Source: Thalassospira profundimaris (GTDB lineage: Bacteria; Pseudomonadota; Alphaproteobacteria; Rhodospirillales; Thalassospiraceae). Taken from it: DNA of 64,000 nucleotides. Below are positions 19,552-27,764 of the stretch, piece after piece. The notes beneath the pieces are model-generated. The model saw nothing but the letters and a program-made list of their open reading frames with translations, had not been told where the DNA came from and ran no database searches. Each line of letters starts with the position of its first letter. Position 1 is the stretch's first letter. The position numbers and the translations under genes are program-made. The DNA is taken from assembly GCF_003326675.1 (NCBI RefSeq), contig NZ_JPWF01000013.1, positions 1 to 64,000 of the forward strand. The letters run 5' to 3'.

Positions 19552-20880
19552 CTAGAATCCTCCCTGACCGGGAATCCAACTGGTCCCGGCAAGCGGTACA
19601 CCGGCCATGGCCGCCGCTTCGATATTCAGTGCGCACAGATCCTCGGGTTCGAGGTTGTGCACATGATTTTTGCCGCAGGCGCGCGCAATTGTTTGCGCTT
19701 CAAGTGTCATGACCTTCAGATAGTTGGCCAGACGCCGCCCAGCGGCAATCGGATCAACCCGTTTCATCAGGTCGGCATCCTGGGTCGTGATGCCTGCGGG
19801 ATCACGGCCTTCATGCCAATCGTCATACGCACCGGCGGTCGTGCCAAGCGCGTTATAGTCTTCTTCCCATTTGGGATCGTTGTCCCCGATGGCGACCAGT
19901 GCGGCAGTCCCGATGGAAACCGCGTCCGCGCCAAGGGCCAATGCCTTTGCCACGTCGGCCCCGTTGCGAATGCCGCCAGATACGATCAGTTGTACTTTGC
20001 GATGCATTCCCATGTCTTGCAACGCTTTTACCGCCGGACGGATACAGGCAAGGGTCGGCTGACCGACATGTTCAATGAACACTTCCTGCGTTGCCGCCGT
20101 GCCGCCCTGCATCCCGTCCAGAACCACGACATCGGCACCGGCCTTGACCGCAAGGGCCACGTCGTAATAGGGGCGGGCACCGCCAACCTTGATAAAGATC
20201 GGCTTTTCCCAGTCGGTGATTTCGCGCAGTTCCTGAATTTTAATCTCAAGATCGTCCGGGCCGGTCCAGTCCGGGTGACGACATGCGGAACGCTGGTCAA
20301 TCCCTTTGGGCAGGTTGCGCATATGGGCTACGCGGTCCGAGATTTTCTGACCCAGCAACATGCCGCCGCCACCGGGCTTTGCGCCCTGACCAATAACGAT
20401 TTCAATCGCATCGGCGCGCTTCAGATCGCGCGGGTTCATGCCGTACCGTGACGGAAGATATTGATACACAAGAGTTTGCGAATGCCCGCGTTCTTCCTCG
20501 GTCATGCCGCCATCGCCTGTGGTGGTCGATGTTCCGGCAAGGGTTGCACCGCGTCCAAGGGCCTCTTTGGCCGGACCGGAAAGCGAACCGAAACTCATGC
20601 CCGCGATGGTGATCGGGATTTTAAGTTCAATCGGCTTCTTGGCAAAACGGGTGCCCAGCGTGACCGCGGTTTCGCATTTCTCGCGATATCCCTCAAGCGG
20701 GTAGCGCGACATCGATGCGCCAAGGAACAACAGGTCATCAAAATGCGGGACCTTGCGCTTTGCGCCGCTGCCGCGAATGTCATAGATGCCGGTGGCGGCG
20801 GCACGGCGGATTTCTGAAAGGGTGTAATCGTCAAAAGTTGCCGATTTGCGCGGCGTGGTAACGGGATGTTTGTGGCTCAT
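19552..20880 (-). CDS. mgsC: N-methylglutamate synthase subunit C (FMN glutamate-synthase-like)
   Basis: The 442-aa protein has the FMN-barrel domain of glutamate synthase large subunits: ITIAGMSFGSLSGPAKEALGRGA, DAIEIVIGQGAKPGGGG, FIKVGGARPYYDVALAVKAGADVVVLDGMQGGTAA and LIVSGGIRNGADVAKALALGADAVSIGTAAL. It makes N-methylglutamate from gamma-glutamylmethylamide. The region where GltB proteins carry a C-x5-C-x4-C 3Fe-4S site reads GTTAGAYDDWHEGRDPAGITTQ and lacks cysteines, so electron delivery may differ. The ATG at 20880 has AGGA upstream; a TTG start at 20931 overlapping mgsB is weaker. Confidence 0.88.
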   Translation of the reverse strand: MSHKHPVTTPRKSATFDDYTLSEIRRAAATGIYDIRGSGAKRKVPHFDDLLFLGASMSRYPLEGYREKCETAVTLGTRFAKKPIELKIPITIAGMSFGSLSGPAKEALGRGATLAGTSTTTGDGGMTEEERGHSQTLVYQYLPSRYGMNPRDLKRADAIEIVIGQGAKPGGGGMLLGQKISDRVAHMRNLPKGIDQRSACRHPDWTGPDDLEIKIQELREITDWEKPIFIKVGGARPYYDVALAVKAGADVVVLDGMQGGTAATQEVFIEHVGQPTLACIRPAVKALQDMGMHRKVQLIVSGGIRNGADVAKALALGADAVSIGTAALVAIGDNDPKWEEDYNALGTTAGAYDDWHEGRDPAGITTQDADLMKRVDPIAAGRRLANYLKVMTLEAQTIARACGKNHVHNLEPEDLCALNIEAAAMAGVPLAGTSWIPGQGGF

Positions 20881-20927
20881 GGTCTGATCCTGTTTCTGGG
20901 CTGAAAACGTGGTTTCAGCGCTGCGCG

Positions 20928-21614
20928 TCAATAAGCGTCGGCATTATCGATATTGAAGTTGTAAAGCTGGCGGGCAGAGCCATATCGCGTGAATTCGTCG
21001 GGCTTCACATCCGTGATCCCCGCATCCGAAAGCAGCTTGGCCAGAATTTCGATATGTTCGGGGCGCATGTCCTTTTTGATGCAATCCGCACCAAGCGATT
21101 TGACCGTACCGCGCACGAAAAGCCGTGCCTCATACAGTGAATCACCAAGTGCATCACCGGCATCACCCAGAACAACAAGGTTGCCCGACTGTGCCATAAA
21201 GGCCGACATATGGCCGATATTGCCTTTGACGACGATGTCGATGCCCTTCATCGAAATGCCGCATCGTGACGATGCATTGCCCTCGATCACCAGCAATCCG
21301 CCGTGGGCAGTCGCCCCGGCATACTGGCTGGCATCGCCTTTGATCACGACTTTGCCCGACATCATGTTTTCCGCCACACCCGGACCGGCATTGCCATGAA
21401 CCGTGATGTGGGCGGTTTCGTTCATGCCCGCGCAGTAATAACCGACGCTGCCCTTGATATGGACATCGACCGGGGCATCAATCCCGACGGCAACCGCATG
21501 GGCGCCCCGAGGATTGGTCACTTCGAATTCCTCGTTCCCACCTTCTTTATCAAGTGCATGAAGCGACGCATTCAGGTCGCGCAGTTCGGTGGTTGCAAGA
21601 TCAAACACTGGCAT
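20928..21614 (-). CDS. mgsB: N-methylglutamate synthase subunit B (GXGXG domain)
   Basis: The 228-aa protein corresponds to the stand-alone C-terminal GXGXG beta-helix domain of glutamate synthase. Repeating Gly-rich turns are clear: VGYYCAGMNETAHITVHGNAGPG, MSGKVVIKGDASQYAGATAHGG and GNIGHMSAFMAQSGNLVVLGDAG. A strong AAGGAAGGA ribosome-binding site lies ahead of the ATG. It has a structural role in the three-subunit enzyme with mgsA and mgsC on either side. Confidence 0.9.
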   Translation of the reverse strand: MPVFDLATTELRDLNASLHALDKEGGNEEFEVTNPRGAHAVAVGIDAPVDVHIKGSVGYYCAGMNETAHITVHGNAGPGVAENMMSGKVVIKGDASQYAGATAHGGLLVIEGNASSRCGISMKGIDIVVKGNIGHMSAFMAQSGNLVVLGDAGDALGDSLYEARLFVRGTVKSLGADCIKKDMRPEHIEILAKLLSDAGITDVKPDEFTRYGSARQLYNFNIDNADAY

Positions 21615-21697
21615 GTGTGTTCCTTCCTTCTAGGGCCGCCTGTGTCAAACGGCCGGGTCGGGGCGCGCGGCGCAGCACCCGACAGGGTTCTTGAAAA

Positions 21698-22594
21698 TCA
21701 GTGTTCCCAGAAATAAACCGTGGCCGGTTCCGGTTCCCAAACCCGCGCATCTTCGATGCCCGGCAGGTTTACAAGCGCGCGGTATTCCGACCCGAATGCG
21801 ACATAGGCATCGGTTTCGGCCATGACGGCGGGCTTGCACGCAATCGGATCACGGACAACCCCAAAGCCCGACTTGGTGCCAACGACAAAGGTGAAGAACC
21901 CGTCAAGGTCATCAAGCGCACTTGTCAGGGCCTCGCCAAGGTTCTTGCCCTTGGCCATTTCCCCGGTCAGATAGGCTGCGGCAACTTCGGAATCGTTTTC
22001 GGTTTCCATGCGAATGCCCTGATGGGACAGTTCGCGGCGCAGATTGTTGTGGTTTGACAGCGACCCGTTATGGACAAGGCACTGGTCCGATCCGGTCGAA
22101 AACGGATGGGCGCCAAGGGTCGTGACCGCACTTTCGGTTGCCATACGGGTATGGCCGATCCCGTGCGTGCCCGACATGTCGGTAATCTTGAACCGTTCGA
22201 CCACATCCTTGGGCAGGCCGACTTCCTTATAGATTTCCATGACATTGCCCGTGCCCATCACCCGGACATTGGGGCGAAGTTCGGCAAGGGCGGTACGGGT
22301 GGCATCCATCTGATCGGCGGCAACCGTGATGACGGCATGTGTGCTTTTGGGCAGGATCGATGCATTTGCAATGCCCGCAGCCCGCAGCTCATCGGTCAGA
22401 CCGGCAAAATCGGTTTCCGGTTCCGGGGACTGAATGGTGAGTTTGGCCAGATTGTTCTGATCTGCGCCATAAATGGCGATCCCCGCACTATCAGGGCCGC
22501 GATCGGTCATGGTCACCAGCATTTCCGACAGCAAAGCGCCGAGCTGCGGTTCCAGACTTTTATCTTTAAGGAATAAACCAACGATGCCGCACAT
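21698..22594 (-). CDS. mgsA: N-methylglutamate synthase subunit A (class II glutaminase-type)
   Basis: The 298-aa protein is a class II glutamine amidotransferase beginning MCGIVGLF, so Cys2 becomes the N-terminal nucleophile. RMATESAVTTLGAHPF and NGSLSNHNNLRRE form the amide-binding site. In this complex it would hydrolyse gamma-glutamylmethylamide to release methylamine for MgsC. It is first in a five-gene minus-strand transcript (mgsABC-gmaS-purU). Its ribosome-binding site lies inside a perfect inverted repeat, described separately. Confidence 0.9.
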   Translation of the reverse strand: MCGIVGLFLKDKSLEPQLGALLSEMLVTMTDRGPDSAGIAIYGADQNNLAKLTIQSPEPETDFAGLTDELRAAGIANASILPKSTHAVITVAADQMDATRTALAELRPNVRVMGTGNVMEIYKEVGLPKDVVERFKITDMSGTHGIGHTRMATESAVTTLGAHPFSTGSDQCLVHNGSLSNHNNLRRELSHQGIRMETENDSEVAAAYLTGEMAKGKNLGEALTSALDDLDGFFTFVVGTKSGFGVVRDPIACKPAVMAETDAYVAFGSEYRALVNLPGIEDARVWEPEPATVYFWEH

Positions 22595-22602
22595 GGCAGG
22601 AC

Positions 22603-22632
22603 AGTCTCCATTCTGTTGCTTGAATGGAGACT
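22603..22632 (-). promoter_or_regulatory. Perfect 11-bp inverted repeat in the mgsA leader, containing the RBS
   Basis: AGTCTCCATTC (22603-22613) and GAATGGAGACT (22622-22632) are perfectly complementary with an 8-nt spacer, ending 9 nt before the mgsA start codon. On the minus-strand transcript the proximal arm contains the GGAG ribosome-binding site. As RNA it would form a hairpin hiding that site; as DNA it is a dimer-type operator. Which applies is unknown. Confidence 0.6.
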
Positions 22633-22691
22633 AGCTGTTCGCGATTGCGGAATCAACTCATAAGAATAAAAATTTCATCAGGGTGAATTAG

Positions 22692-22710
22692 TTTCTTCAC
22701 CGTGAAGAAA
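22692..22710. promoter_or_regulatory. 19-bp perfect palindrome between mgsA and the XRE-cupin gene
   Basis: TTTCTTCAC-C-GTGAAGAAA has 9-bp arms and ends 2 nt after the regulator stop codon. A second, looser TTCA...TGAA pair lies at about 22674-22687. Likely a regulator binding site or the transcription end of the XRE gene; there is no T-run beyond the arm on the minus strand, which favours an operator. Confidence 0.45.
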
Positions 22711-22712
22711 GT

Positions 22713-23417
22713 TTACGAGCGTGCCGGGTAGCAGATAATCGACAGATAACGGATTGGAAATGAAAGAAGTTCTTCCGGTCCGTGCCGTGCATCGGCATCA
22801 AAAAACAGGCTGTCACCGGCTTGCATGTAATAAAGCTGATCACCGTGGCGATAGCGTACTTCACCCTCAAGCATATAGATGAATTCCATGCCTTCATGCT
22901 GGAAGGCGGGGAAACTGCTCGACTCCTCGGTCAGCGTCAGCAAATAGGGCTCGACGACGACACCGCTGGTATTGTTATCAATATGCCCAAGCAGGTTATA
23001 TTCATGGCCTGCACGCGTGCCGCGCCGTTCAATCGCAATGCCTTCGCCCGATTTGACGAACACCGCATTGCGCGGTTCTTCATAACGCCGGAAAAAGTCG
23101 GTCAGCGGTACGCCAAGCGCGCTTGCCAATGCCTGAAGCGATGTCAGAGACGGTGACGTCACACCGTTTTCAATCTTGGATAACATCCCCATAGAGATGC
23201 CGGTTGCCGACGCAAGATCGGCAATGGTGATGCCAAGTTTCTTGCGCAGGGCACGGACTTCGTGGCCGATCGCGATTTCCAGATTGTTTTCCTTTGGCTC
23301 GCGCAGAGCATGCGGGTCCTGGGTAAGGGCGGCCGGTTTGTTCATGGAGTCCATGCTGTGTCCTTGCTCGCTATTGGCGGTGCTTTTCGTCGGTGTGTTC
23401 GATTTGGTATCTGCCAT
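22713..23417 (-). CDS. XRE-family regulator with C-terminal cupin domain
   Basis: The 234-aa protein has a Cro/CI helix-turn-helix at about 49-107 (VRALRKKLGITIADLASATGIS, then MLSKIENG) and a cupin sensor at about 150-225 (FPAFQHEGMEFIYMLEGEV, then GDSLFFDADARHGPE). Such proteins sense small metabolites. It sits between the mgsA and dmmD promoters, which share sequence motifs, so it is the best candidate regulator of methylated-amine catabolism. ATG at 23417 with AAGGAAG upstream is preferred; an upstream frame adds a basic, low-complexity extension of 47 residues. Confidence 0.85.
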   Translation of the reverse strand: MADTKSNTPTKSTANSEQGHSMDSMNKPAALTQDPHALREPKENNLEIAIGHEVRALRKKLGITIADLASATGISMGMLSKIENGVTSPSLTSLQALASALGVPLTDFFRRYEEPRNAVFVKSGEGIAIERRGTRAGHEYNLLGHIDNNTSGVVVEPYLLTLTEESSSFPAFQHEGMEFIYMLEGEVRYRHGDQLYYMQAGDSLFFDADARHGPEELLSFPIRYLSIICYPARS

Positions 23418-23819
23418 TGTGGCGGCTTCCTTCGCGACCGTCCCAAACCGGGGCGGCGCGTTTCCTGATCGTTTCCTGGGTTTCCTGCCGGGCCGCTTTT
23501 GCGGCTGTCTTTTGTTTTGGGTCTTTGCATCGTGACGGGTTGGATCGCCGGACGACAAACAGACCTTCCAGAGTCATTTAAACTGTCAGGAAAGATTTAT
23601 CAACTGAAGGGAAAATCAATTTGCAGATTTGGCGAGTTTGCAAGGCATGGGCAAATTACTGCAATGCCGCAGAAAATCACCTTTGAGGAATAATTATTGA
23701 ATTAAATGAAAAATAAATATTGCGTTCGCGAACAAGTTGCCGCCAGAATGGAGAACATAAAAAGCCGATAATTGCGCGCTGATTGCGCGACAAGGCGACC
23801 AAATCAGGAGGCCATCACA
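23418..23819. promoter_or_regulatory. 402-nt divergent promoter region of the XRE gene and dmmDABC-tmm
   Basis: The left part (to about 23560) is an open frame upstream of the XRE gene. The right part is AT-rich and holds the dmmD promoter. A perfect palindrome GTTCGCGAAC is at 23724-23733, and CAGAATGGAGA is at 23744-23754. Both TCGCGAACA and CAGAATGGAGA recur, in the same order and sense, ahead of mgsA. AGGAGG lies 8 nt before dmmD. Confidence 0.5.
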
Positions 23820-24953
23820 ATGACTGCAAGCTGGAGATTTTCCGTCCTTGCCGACCGCCACCGGGCGCTTGGTTCCAATCTTGAAGACTGGAGCGGGATG
23901 GGAACGGCATGGACCTATGACAAGGATTGGGACGAGGAATATATCGCCATCCGTACCAAGGCCGGGATCATGGATGTATCGGGCCTGAAAAAGGTCCATA
24001 TCACCGGGCCACATGCCTCGCATGTCATTGATTATGCCACCACGCGCAATGTCGAAAAGATCTATCCGGGCAAGTCGGTCTATGCCTGCATGCTTAACGA
24101 TCAGGGCAAGTTTACCGATGATTGTGTGATTTATCGCATGGGACCGAATTCATGGATGGTGGTTCACGGTTCGGGCACCGGGCACGAAGAACTGACCCGT
24201 GCGGCCATGGGGCGCGATGTGTCGGTTCGCTTTGATGATGACCTGCATGACCTGTCGCTTCAGGGGCCGTTGGCTGTCGACTATCTGGCGGAATATGTGC
24301 CCGGCATTCGCGATCTTCCCTATTTCCATCACATGCAGACCCAGTTGTTTGGCGCGCCTGTGATGATTTCGCGGACCGGCTATACCGGTGAACGCGGTTA
24401 CGAGATTTTCTGTCGCGGGCAGGATGCCGGGATGATCTGGGATCGTATCGTTGCCGAAGGTGCCGATATGGGCATTATTCCGACCCGCTTTACCACGCTT
24501 GATATGCTGCGTGTCGAAAGTTACCTGCTGTTTTATCCCTATGACAACTCGCAGATGTACCCGTTCGAAAACGAAGGGCCGGGCGATACCCTTTGGGAAC
24601 TGGGTCTTGATTTCACGGTCAGTCCCGGCAAAACCGGTTTCCGCGGGGCCGAGGAACATTACCGTCTCAAGGGCAAGGAACGTTTCAAGATTTTCGGCAT
24701 CCTGTTTGACGGCAAGGAAGTCCCGGCCGAAGGGGCTGCTGTGTTCAAGGACGGGACCAAGGTCGGTGTTGTGACCTGCGCGATGTATAGCCCGCTTAAA
24801 GAACAGACCATGGCAATTGCCCGTTTGGCGGTTGATTGCGCCCAGCAGGGTGTGCGTCTTGAAATTGCCGGGGCGGACGGGATGCTGGGCGGTATGGCCC
24901 ATACCATGCCGTTTGATGATCCTTCCAAGTCCAAAAGAACTGCCAAGGGTTGA
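23820..24953 (+). CDS. dmmD: DmmD: GcvT-like tetrahydrofolate-dependent protein for dimethylamine use
   Basis: The 377-aa protein is an aminomethyltransferase (glycine-cleavage T-protein) homologue. Typical segments are AGIMDVSGLKKVHITGP, LSLQGPLAVDYL, ISRTGYTGERGYEIFCRG and TTLDMLRVESYLLFYPYD. In Ruegeria pomeroyi dmmD is needed for growth on methylated amines although DmmABC alone has activity; capturing released formaldehyde on THF is the usual suggestion. Gene order dmmD-A-B-C-tmm matches that precedent. Start chosen at 23820 because of AGGAGG 8 nt upstream. Confidence 0.87.
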   Translation: MTASWRFSVLADRHRALGSNLEDWSGMGTAWTYDKDWDEEYIAIRTKAGIMDVSGLKKVHITGPHASHVIDYATTRNVEKIYPGKSVYACMLNDQGKFTDDCVIYRMGPNSWMVVHGSGTGHEELTRAAMGRDVSVRFDDDLHDLSLQGPLAVDYLAEYVPGIRDLPYFHHMQTQLFGAPVMISRTGYTGERGYEIFCRGQDAGMIWDRIVAEGADMGIIPTRFTTLDMLRVESYLLFYPYDNSQMYPFENEGPGDTLWELGLDFTVSPGKTGFRGAEEHYRLKGKERFKIFGILFDGKEVPAEGAAVFKDGTKVGVVTCAMYSPLKEQTMAIARLAVDCAQQGVRLEIAGADGMLGGMAHTMPFDDPSKSKRTAKG

Positions 24954-25034
24954 TGTGCCGCGACGAGGGCCGTCAGAGGCCCCCGGATCGCCAAGCCGAT
25001 CCTTTGGTTTCTGACAGAACGGGACCCCGCTACC

Positions 25035-25646
25035 ATGTCTGAAAGTTTGATAGAAGAAAGCATTCTTTCGCGCCCGACCTATGGCACCCTGGCGATTGCG
25101 CCGGGGTTGGCGCATTACTTTGTTGCCGATGCTTCGGGCGCAGAATGTGTTATCCGCGTTGCCCAAGCCGCCCCGAAAGGTTTCATGGAAAAGGTGCATA
25201 TCCTTTATGTGCCGACGCCGGGTGAAAACGCCTTGATCACCGCCCTTTACGCGTTGGGGGCCAAACGGTTCGAACACTTCCCGACCATTGATGACGCCAT
25301 TGCCAGGCTTGGCGACTGGCTGGCCGATGCCAAAATGGGCAGTCAGCTTTACCTTGCCGGGACCGAGGGCCTGATTGGGCAGGCTGTCGCCAAGGGCGAG
25401 GAATGCGGGCTCGATCATACAGCGGTGCAGTGTGAACATCGCGGCAGTCTGGCAAGGCGCGTTCAATGCGTTCACTGCAAAACCATGATCGAAAAGGTCA
25501 CGACACAGCCGGTCAAATGCCCGTCCTGTGATCTTCTGCTTTTGGTGCGCGATCATTATTCCCGGCGTCTGGCCGCCTTTCAGGGTGTTTGCATCAATGC
25601 CGAAGACCCGACCGAGGAAGTCGAAATCAGGGAGGTGTTCAAATGA
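25035..25646 (+). CDS. dmmA: Dimethylamine monooxygenase subunit DmmA
   Basis: The 203-aa protein has a C-terminal zinc-ribbon/Fe-S-like region: CEHRGS, CVHC and CPSC, ending in a family-type RLAAFQGVC segment. The N-terminal part resembles ferredoxin-reductase-associated domains (FMEKVHILYVPTPGENALI). It pairs with DmmB and DmmC in the oxygen-dependent demethylation of DMA to MMA. An 81-nt gap after dmmD contains a 6-bp stem (GGATCG/CGATCC at 24985-25002) followed by TTTGGTTT, a possible attenuator. The 3' end overlaps dmmB by 4 nt. Confidence 0.85.
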   Translation: MSESLIEESILSRPTYGTLAIAPGLAHYFVADASGAECVIRVAQAAPKGFMEKVHILYVPTPGENALITALYALGAKRFEHFPTIDDAIARLGDWLADAKMGSQLYLAGTEGLIGQAVAKGEECGLDHTAVQCEHRGSLARRVQCVHCKTMIEKVTTQPVKCPSCDLLLLVRDHYSRRLAAFQGVCINAEDPTEEVEIREVFK

Positions 25647-26608
25647 GTGCGTCCGATCATTTAATCCCGGTTGTTGTCAGCAAGGTTGTCGAAGTCAATT
25701 CGATCATCAAGCGGTTTGAATTCAAACATATCCACGGTAACGAACTTCCGGCCTTTTCCGGCGGGGCGCATATCGTTGTTGAAATGCTTGATGGTTCGAC
25801 CAAGCGCAAGAATGCCTATTCATTGATGAGTTCACCGTTTGAGCGCGGCCAATATGCCATTTCGGTTCGGCGTGATGATGACGGGCGCGGTGGATCGAAA
25901 TTCATGCATGAAAAGGTCGAAGCGGGCATGAAGATGAATATCTCGGCCCCGGTGAACCTGTTTTCCCTTGATTTGCGGGCCCGCAAACATCTGATGATTG
26001 CCGGGGGTATCGGTATCACGCCGTTCATCGCCCAGATGGCGCAGGCATCCGAACTTGGTGCGCCGTTCGAACTTCATTATGCGGCCCGTACTGCGGCACA
26101 GGCGGCCTATATGGACAGCTTGCAGGATCGCTTTGGCGATAATGTCACATGTTATTGTGATGATGCGGGCGGTGGTCCTGATCTGGCGGAACTTTTGTCT
26201 GATCAACCGCTTGGCACCCATGTTTATGTCTGCGGGCCGAAAGGCATGATCGAAGCGGTTGTCAAAACCGCAACCGACCTTGGCTGGCCCGCCGCCCACA
26301 TCCATTTCGAACATTTCCTGTCCCCGCCGGTTGGTCAGGCATTTTCCGTCCATCTGGCAAAGGCCGGGATCGATATCGCGGTCGGGCCGGAACAAAGCTT
26401 GCTTGAAGCCATCGAGGCATCCGGGACCCCGGTCAATTGTCTGTGTCGTGGCGGGGCGTGTGGTCAATGCGAAACCAGGGTCGTCACCTGTGATGGCGAT
26501 ATCGCCCACAACGACCACTGGCTTGACGACGATCAGCGTGCCTCAAAGCAATTCATCATGCCCTGCGTGTCGCGTTTTCGCGGTGAACGCCTTGAGCTTG
26601 ATCTGTAA
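25643..26608 (+). CDS. dmmB: Dimethylamine monooxygenase reductase subunit DmmB
   Basis: The 321-aa protein is a phthalate-dioxygenase-reductase-type electron carrier. An N-terminal flavin domain (RKNAYSLMSSP) and an NAD(P)H domain (LMIAGGIGITPFIAQM and YVCGPKGMIEAV) come first. A C-terminal plant-type 2Fe-2S ferredoxin domain follows (NCLCRGGACGQCETRV with a later Cys). It would pass NAD(P)H electrons to the haem subunit. GGAGG precedes the ATG at 25643, which overlaps the dmmA stop. Confidence 0.9.
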   Translation: MSASDHLIPVVVSKVVEVNSIIKRFEFKHIHGNELPAFSGGAHIVVEMLDGSTKRKNAYSLMSSPFERGQYAISVRRDDDGRGGSKFMHEKVEAGMKMNISAPVNLFSLDLRARKHLMIAGGIGITPFIAQMAQASELGAPFELHYAARTAAQAAYMDSLQDRFGDNVTCYCDDAGGGPDLAELLSDQPLGTHVYVCGPKGMIEAVVKTATDLGWPAAHIHFEHFLSPPVGQAFSVHLAKAGIDIAVGPEQSLLEAIEASGTPVNCLCRGGACGQCETRVVTCDGDIAHNDHWLDDDQRASKQFIMPCVSRFRGERLELDL

Positions 26609-26622
26609 GGGGGATCGGCATC

Positions 26623-27663
26623 ATGACCATTCAGTTTAGAAACGAGACATTCCGTAACGATTTCACCTATGCCAACAGTCCGGGCAACATCCCGCGCTTT
26701 CCGTTCCCGTTTCCCGAAGACGTTTATATGTATTCGACCAATGTGGAACCGCATCACGCCACACGGGCGGGAAGCCCGTTTGAACATGCCTTTGATGTGG
26801 ACGAACATTACGTCGCGGAAATGAAGGATCGCGCGCTTGTTCTTGCCGATGATCCCGGTCGCTGTCAGGCCTTGCCGCATATGGAAACAGCCGGTTGGGA
26901 TTTTGTCGAACTGGTGATGGTTTCCAAGGCGCGTGATTATCCCGATCTGTTCGAGCTGACCATTGACGGGGATCGCTGGCATTGGATCAACAAGCCGCTT
27001 CAGATCGACGATACGTTCATCTTTGGCGACAGTTCGGCCCTGCCATGTCATCCGATGGAATATATCGGCCGCCAGGTGCAGGGCGACCATGCCATCCTTG
27101 ATCAGCGCGACGGCAATCTTTGGCTTGATGCCGGGATCATTACCGCACAGGCCGACTGGTCGCTTGATTTTGATGTCGGCATGAATTTCTTTGAATGGCA
27201 TGCACCGGTGCCGCTGGCCCATGAATTGGGCGTGTTTCAGCGCGCGTTGAAATTCCTGCTTTCCCTGCCGCAAGGGCAGCCGTCCCGGCGTCTGAACTGG
27301 ACGCTGACGGTTAATCCAAGGCTTGATACCAGCCCGGAAAACTATCCGAAATGGGGCCCGGATCGCACCACGGTGACGCCTGAAAATATCGGCGAAAAGA
27401 TCCATCTTCGGGTCGAGCTTCAGACCTTCTGGCGGTTGCCGCGATCGAACGCGATCCTGTTTCCGATCCGTACCTATTTGATGGCGATGAACGAAGTCGT
27501 CACCCAGCCGAAATGGGGCCGTCGCCTGCATCGTGTGATGCGCGATCTGCGCCCGGAACTTGTCGAATACAAAGGGTTGTCACGCTATCACCCGATCCTG
27601 GTCGAGTGGTTGTCGCAATTTGACGACGGTGCGCCGACATCGCCGGGGATTTTCCCCGACTAG
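26623..27663 (+). CDS. dmmC: Dimethylamine monooxygenase haem subunit DmmC (DUF3445)
   Basis: The 346-aa protein belongs to the DUF3445 family, the alpha subunit of haem-dependent oxidative N-demethylases. Recognisable parts are RFPFPFPEDVYMYSTNVEPHH near the N-terminus, GWDFVELVMVSKARDYPDLFEL, HLRVELQTFWRLPRSNAILFPIRTY and ELVEYKGLSRY near the end. It is predicted to bind haem and perform the demethylation of DMA. Gene begins 14 nt after dmmB behind AAGGGGGA. Confidence 0.88.
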   Translation: MTIQFRNETFRNDFTYANSPGNIPRFPFPFPEDVYMYSTNVEPHHATRAGSPFEHAFDVDEHYVAEMKDRALVLADDPGRCQALPHMETAGWDFVELVMVSKARDYPDLFELTIDGDRWHWINKPLQIDDTFIFGDSSALPCHPMEYIGRQVQGDHAILDQRDGNLWLDAGIITAQADWSLDFDVGMNFFEWHAPVPLAHELGVFQRALKFLLSLPQGQPSRRLNWTLTVNPRLDTSPENYPKWGPDRTTVTPENIGEKIHLRVELQTFWRLPRSNAILFPIRTYLMAMNEVVTQPKWGRRLHRVMRDLRPELVEYKGLSRYHPILVEWLSQFDDGAPTSPGIFPD

Positions 27664-27764
27664 GGATAAGGGCCTGAAAAACGGCCCGAAACGGCACGAA
27701 AAACGGCACAAAAAAACAGCCGAAGGGAGGACAAGGAAAATGGTTTATCAGGGGATCAAAGGCA

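Noticed and set aside
24150-25556. 468-aa minus-strand open frame over dmmD and dmmA
   Set aside because: It is fully antisense to two well-supported genes, has no family features and reflects the high-GC codon pattern of the plus strand.
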